Source: Empedobacter brevis NBRC 14943 = ATCC 43319
Lineage (GTDB): Bacteria > Bacteroidota > Bacteroidia > Flavobacteriales > Weeksellaceae
Direction: 5' to 3'
DNA length: 64,000 bases
Assembly (NCBI RefSeq): GCF_000382425.1
Contig: NZ_KB908302.1
Span: 1 to 64,000, forward strand
Position 1 is the stretch's first letter. The number at the start of each line of letters is the position of its first letter. Positions 60,169 through 64,000 of this stretch are shown here, one piece after another. Both the position numbers and the translations under genes were made by a program. Below the pieces are notes generated by a model. The model did no database searches, was not told the origin of the DNA, and saw nothing but the letters and a program-made list of their open reading frames with translations.

Positions 60169-61941
60169 TTATGGAGTATACGTTTCTGCCCATTTAAAAG
60201 TTTCTGCTATTGTACCTCCTAAGTGAATTCCTTGTCCTCTTTCTTTATTAGGAATAATGAATGTACCTTGAACACCTCTTGTTGCTGAGTTCCATCCTGT
60301 AATATTTTTTATATTGAAATTTATAGAATAGGAATTTTGTATTGAATTCCAATTAATGTTTGTATTATATGAACCTAGAGTAAATTCCATATAGTTAGGA
60401 TTAGATATAAAGTTAGATAAAGCTTGAGTATTAAAATGCCAGAAGAAGCTCTCGTTCCCATTACTAATTCCTCCTTTAATTTTATTATGTACTTCTGTTC
60501 TTGCTTGAGAAACAGAACCATTTCCATTATTATGATTCTTAATTCCTTCTATTATTGATGTTCCTTTTACTACGTTTGAGGATATTCCAAAATTTAATAC
60601 AAATTCTCTTGATGCATTATTATTATTATTATTATTAACTAATTCAAATAACCATATCATGATTATATCTCGCCATGACATTGTTTCTGTATTCATATTT
60701 ATATTTCCATTATTTTTAACTACATCCCTAAAAGGATCAATAACTAACAGATTCCATGAGTTAATCTTATTTTGTTCAGTTGATTTACTCGCTGCCCAAT
60801 ATAGAGTATGCATTAAACTAAAGATTTTTGCAGTAGCATTATATGATACTGAAGATAGATACTTTTTTAATTCATTTAAAAAATAGATGTACAAAGGGTT
60901 TTCATGTAGAGTATTTAGCGCCTGATTTTCATAAGCTGTTTCAAAAGCTATAAATAAACCTGTTATAGTCGATTTAGTGGTGTAATCTATATCGTTTCTT
61001 TTCATTATTTTGTTTGCAGTATCTACAGTTAAAGGATTAGACATAACATATTCCTTTTCTAGATAATCAAAATCTATATTAAGAATCCATAATAAGTCAT
61101 TAAATATATAATTTGAATTATTCATTAGATACTCAATTGCCCAAACAGAAAACATTAAAGCATCCTCATGATAACCTTCATTATTTAAGTAGTTATAAAT
61201 ACTATTTCTTGTAGAAGAGTTTTCAGTTTTGCTTAACCATACTAATTGCTGTTGAGTAAGCATATTAAGAAATGTATTAAATGAAGGAGCTCCATCTCCA
61301 TCAGAAGGTTGATCTCCTCCAGGGGTAGGACTTGTTGGAGTCCCTCCGCTTCCGCCTCCGCTTCCGCCTCCGCCTCCGCCTCCGCTTCCGCTTCCGCAAT
61401 CAGTTTCTTCTAAATACCATCCCCATTCACAAGTTCCAGAGCTACAACCGCTTACAGGTACCATTACAACTTTGTAGCATACTACACTTCTTGATAGAAA
61501 ATTAGAATCAATAATATCTAATATGGCTTTAGAAGAGCTTTTATTTATGAAATCTACACCATTAGGGTAATGAACAAGATAATTGATAGTCTTATTTTTT
61601 TCTTTTCTTATAACAAGGTTTCTAAACCCTTCAATATTATTTCGTTCTTTAATACCAAATGTATAAGTTGTTAAGTTCTCAGTGGAAATTTTGGTTATAG
61701 CAGTTGTGTCTATTTCCCAATCTAATGAATCAGGAAAGGATGATTTAGAATTGGGAAAATACTTTTCAATATTTTTAAAGGTTAAATTATTTTTTTCGGT
61801 GTCTATAAATTCCTTAAAAGAAATTTTTTTGGACTCCCAATTAGACTTTTCATTAAAATCTTTATCTATAAAGTCTTCAGTAGAGCAAGAGGAAATTATA
61901 TTTATAAAACATAAAATTAAAAGATAAAATAATTTTTTCAT
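60169..61941 (-). CDS. large lipoprotein with Gly/Ser linker, unknown function
   Basis: 590 residues. The lipobox is ISSC (C19), followed by STEDF. The first 150 residues are mixed; a Cys-rich part (CSSGTC, then EETDCG) follows, and a Gly/Ser then Thr/Pro/Asp linker separates the two halves (about 190-222). The C-terminal part is helical and contains an Asn run (about 437-443). The end, GTFIIPNKERGQGIHLGG and WAETYTP, is not a domain I recognise. The layout of anchor, linker and separate C-terminal domain is like some surface toxins of this phylum, but this is speculation. Confidence 0.5.
   Translation of the reverse strand: MKKLFYLLILCFINIISSCSTEDFIDKDFNEKSNWESKKISFKEFIDTEKNNLTFKNIEKYFPNSKSSFPDSLDWEIDTTAITKISTENLTTYTFGIKERNNIEGFRNLVIRKEKNKTINYLVHYPNGVDFINKSSSKAILDIIDSNFLSRSVVCYKVVMVPVSGCSSGTCEWGWYLEETDCGSGSGGGGGGGSGGGSGGTPTSPTPGGDQPSDGDGAPSFNTFLNMLTQQQLVWLSKTENSSTRNSIYNYLNNEGYHEDALMFSVWAIEYLMNNSNYIFNDLLWILNIDFDYLEKEYVMSNPLTVDTANKIMKRNDIDYTTKSTITGLFIAFETAYENQALNTLHENPLYIYFLNELKKYLSSVSYNATAKIFSLMHTLYWAASKSTEQNKINSWNLLVIDPFRDVVKNNGNINMNTETMSWRDIIMIWLFELVNNNNNNNASREFVLNFGISSNVVKGTSIIEGIKNHNNGNGSVSQARTEVHNKIKGGISNGNESFFWHFNTQALSNFISNPNYMEFTLGSYNTNINWNSIQNSYSINFNIKNITGWNSATRGVQGTFIIPNKERGQGIHLGGTIAETFKWAETYTP
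60614..60638. repeat. (ATT)n trinucleotide repeat
   Basis: About eight ATT/TTA units in the lipoprotein gene encode the Asn run on the minus strand. The repeat length could vary by slippage. Confidence 0.75.
61340..61400. repeat. Gly/Ser linker repeat in the lipoprotein gene
   Basis: Imperfect repeats of TCCGCC and TCCGCT encode a run of glycine and serine (GSGGGGGGGSGG type) on the minus strand. It divides the protein into two parts and is not a CRISPR. Confidence 0.85.
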
Positions 61942-62044
61942 AAAACAGTTTTGTGGTTAAAATAAAGATAATCAATAATTTATTAAAAATAATATTGAGA
62001 TTACAATTTTTGTTATTTATAAAAAAGATAAAATGAATTCAACT

Positions 62045-62078
62045 AAAAAACCCCCGAACAATTCATGTTCAGGGGATT
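62045..62078 (-). terminator. terminator of the TonB-type barrel gene
   Basis: On the minus strand CCCCTGAAC pairs with GTTCGGGGG (one G-U pair) and a T-run follows. It lies 20 bases after the stop at 62097. Confidence 0.88.
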
Positions 62079-62096
62079 TAAATTCAGGAATAAATT

Positions 62097-64000
62097 CTAA
62101 CCTTTTCCTCCGCTTTGCTCTTGGTTAGATTTTGATCGTTCGATATTGAATTGTTTTCCGAAATTATAGGTAATTCCGAAACGAAACATTCTATATGCCG
62201 TATATTCTTTTGTGTTTTTTATATCATTTGAAATTGAGGAATAACTTGGATTTTTATTTTCAAATAGATTACTTACATTTAATGAAACTTGTAATTTTTT
62301 ATCAAAAATCATGGCACGAAGTCCTATGTTATGTCGCATGAAATCTCCGGTTGTTTGTAAATTTTCGTAACTTTTAGTGTAATAATTGAAAGAATAATTA
62401 GCAAACAATGTTTTCTTTTTATTCAAATCCAAATTATTCGTTAATCTAAACTCTCCGTTTATACCATCTACGTCTTTCATTTCTGGAATTTCACTGGTTG
62501 TTTTACGATAAAAAATATCTGCAGTTGCATTTAGTTTCCACCATTTTGTGGGTTTTATATTTAAGTTTTCACTTACTCCAAGACTATAAGATTTTCCAAT
62601 GTTGTACGGTTTCGTAGTGTTTATCTTAGTTTCAGGATTATAAATGTTGATCTGTTCAAAAATATCATTTGCATTTCGGTAATAAATACTTGTCACTGAT
62701 AAATCTTTATAAGCATATTCCAGCTCAAAATTGTTCGAGTTAGAAGGTGTTAAATTAGGATTACCGACAGAAATATTGTAATCATTTTCTTTTGTTTCAA
62801 ATGGGTTTAAATACCAAATGAAAGGACGATCCACACGACGGCTATAATTTAAAGTAAACGAATGATTTTCGGTTGCTTGATACATTAAGTAAGCTGTAGG
62901 GTATAAACCGTCAAACTTTTTAGAATACTCAAAATTTTCTTTTTTAATTAATCCTTTTACTTCTGCATGCTCATAACGCAAACCGGCTTTTGCTGTCCAT
63001 TTCTCTGCAAATTGTTTTTCGATAGAATAATACAAAGCATAGATGTTTTCGTTGTATTGAAATCCATCGGTATAAGTTGTTTCATTTGCGTTGGTTTTAG
63101 AATAACGCTCATTTTCTGCTTCATCTTTTGCCCAACGTAAACGTGTACCATAATTCATTTTCCATGAATCGATAGGATGTTCCATGTCTAAACTAGCATT
63201 ATAACGATTGGATTTTTGGTCGGCATTAGAAATATTGTTTTGGTATTTACTAGCTATTTCTTCCCAAGAACTGTTGTACTCTTTACTTATTATTTTGGAC
63301 TCTTCTGAGAAAGGATTATTAGAGTAATCAAAATCAAACGTTAATTTTTTTCCATCTGTATCAAATTTCTTGATGATATGATAATTTAATCCAAGGTAGC
63401 TCCAGTCCCAATTAGATCCATTGCGATCCATTGTGATGTATCGATAAGGTTGGTCTTGATTAATTTTGAAAATATTTGTCGTTGAAAAATTATCGTATTC
63501 ACCATCTCCTTTTGCTAAATCAAGATTAAAACCTGTGATAAGTTTATTATTTATCTGGTAATCGATACCTATTTTTCCTCCGATATAGACGTTTTTATTT
63601 TTATTAACTCCGTTGTTTCTCCATGTTTCATCAGGATAATAAGTTTTCTCGTTTGACTTGTTGTACCAACGTCCTGATCCGTTGTAAACGTTTGCCGTTA
63701 CAGTCCATTTATCTTTTCTAAAATTGATGTTTCCGTTCAAATTGTATCCTGGATATTTTTGTTGATTATAAGTTGAAGATAAAGAGCCATTCAAGCTTTC
63801 TCCTTTTGCACTTTTCAGAACAATATTGATTATTCCACTGTTTCCGGAAGCATCATATTTTGCAGGAGGATTTGTAATAATTTCAATCTTTTCGATGTCT
63901 TCTGCCCGAATAGTTTTTAAATAATTAGCCAATTGATCACTGCTCATTTGCATTAATCGATCATCAATCATAACTGTAACTGATCCTTTTCCAATGATGG
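62097..64000 (-). CDS. TonB-type outer-membrane beta-barrel protein (N-terminus cut by window)
   Basis: At least 634 residues; the window ends at 64000 while the frame is still open (the internal ATG at 63971 is not the start, as the frame reads IIGKGSVTV upstream of it). The visible start holds the plug-like motif VMIDDRLMQM and IEKIEIITNPPAKYDASGNSG, followed by a long barrel of alternating residues. It ends in the positively charged NIERSKSNQEQSGGKG after a strand with YNFGKQF. It matches the outer-membrane beta-barrel family with a TonB-like plug (OMP_b-brl_3). Function unknown. Confidence 0.85.
   Translation of the reverse strand, partial: IIGKGSVTVMIDDRLMQMSSDQLANYLKTIRAEDIEKIEIITNPPAKYDASGNSGIINIVLKSAKGESLNGSLSSTYNQQKYPGYNLNGNINFRKDKWTVTANVYNGSGRWYNKSNEKTYYPDETWRNNGVNKNKNVYIGGKIGIDYQINNKLITGFNLDLAKGDGEYDNFSTTNIFKINQDQPYRYITMDRNGSNWDWSYLGLNYHIIKKFDTDGKKLTFDFDYSNNPFSEESKIISKEYNSSWEEIASKYQNNISNADQKSNRYNASLDMEHPIDSWKMNYGTRLRWAKDEAENERYSKTNANETTYTDGFQYNENIYALYYSIEKQFAEKWTAKAGLRYEHAEVKGLIKKENFEYSKKFDGLYPTAYLMYQATENHSFTLNYSRRVDRPFIWYLNPFETKENDYNISVGNPNLTPSNSNNFELEYAYKDLSVTSIYYRNANDIFEQINIYNPETKINTTKPYNIGKSYSLGVSENLNIKPTKWWKLNATADIFYRKTTSEIPEMKDVDGINGEFRLTNNLDLNKKKTLFANYSFNYYTKSYENLQTTGDFMRHNIGLRAMIFDKKLQVSLNVSNLFENKNPSYSSISNDIKNTKEYTAYRMFRFGITYNFGKQFNIERSKSNQEQSGGKG

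Noticed and set aside
61340-61400. Repeated TCCGCC units as a possible CRISPR or satellite array
   Set aside because: The units are short, imperfect and in frame, and encode a Gly/Ser linker. No spacers are present.
1-64000. Insertion sequences, prophage or CRISPR
   Set aside because: I found no transposase, integrase, phage structural gene, terminal repeat pair or spaced direct repeats in the sequence.

Overview
The window is about 33% GC chromosomal DNA from a member of the Bacteroidota, most likely class Flavobacteriia. A Weeksellaceae genus such as Empedobacter is my guess from protein flavour, but I cannot prove the genus. Supporting signs are TAnnTTTG (-7) promoter elements in front of many genes, an RND pump with TolC partner, TonB-linked outer-membrane receptors, DUF4876/DUF6850/DUF3347/DUF4256 proteins, lipoproteins with SCxxDD starts, and few Shine-Dalgarno sequences. 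I see no insertion sequence, prophage or CRISPR array.

Layout. 1-7033: a tRNA-Ser, a GNAT acetyltransferase, an MFS exporter, small membrane proteins, lysA, a membrane-anchored metallo-beta-lactamase-fold hydrolase and a lipoprotein. 7606-12337: a Crp/Fnr regulator faces a leftward operon of two small Cys-motif membrane proteins, MbnP, a di-heme MbnH/MauG-type enzyme, a predicted outer-membrane beta-barrel protein and a YHS protein. 12523-15847: a possible 37-residue protein, a GreA/GreB-family protein behind a long hairpin, murI, DUF4256, AraC. 16000-20858: GNAT, then a copper operon (HMA-AraC regulator, DUF3347 protein, lipoprotein, multicopper oxidase with a C-terminal barrel-like domain). 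21107-27830: a TonB receptor/DUF4876/DUF6850/di-heme peroxidase operon under a promoter carrying two dyads. 27936-32639: leftward TlpA, DoxDA and a secreted protein; rightward FecCD-type permease, ATPase and SDR. 32755-41285: two-component system, MgtC, and an RND adaptor-pump-TolC set. 41471-47709: a sigma factor/HEAT/DUF4097 operon, a serine hydrolase, a MATE pump and a membrane protein. 47784-49360: msrB and aroB. 49521-57395: a GlmU-like protein, then a cysteine-synthase-like enzyme, a serine-palmitoyltransferase-like enzyme, serC, serA, DUF1015 and a PLP homeostasis protein. 57475-59391: dehydratase and RidA diverging from marR across a perfect 48-bp palindrome. 59510-64000: a membrane protein, a large low-complexity lipoprotein, and a TonB-type barrel cut by the window end.

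How the genes fit together. Three blocks point to metal, mainly copper, handling at the envelope: MbnP/MbnH, the multicopper oxidase operon, and the RND pump with its two-component system. The pump's transmembrane acidic motif looks like the divalent-cation type rather than the Cu/Ag type. A fourth block (50802-57395) forms a likely route from 3-phosphoglycerate through O-phosphoserine to cysteate and a 3-keto sulfonolipid base (capnine). The most unusual regulatory DNA is the palindrome at 58831-58878, in which two mirrored -7 elements and a MarR-like operator share one symmetric sequence.
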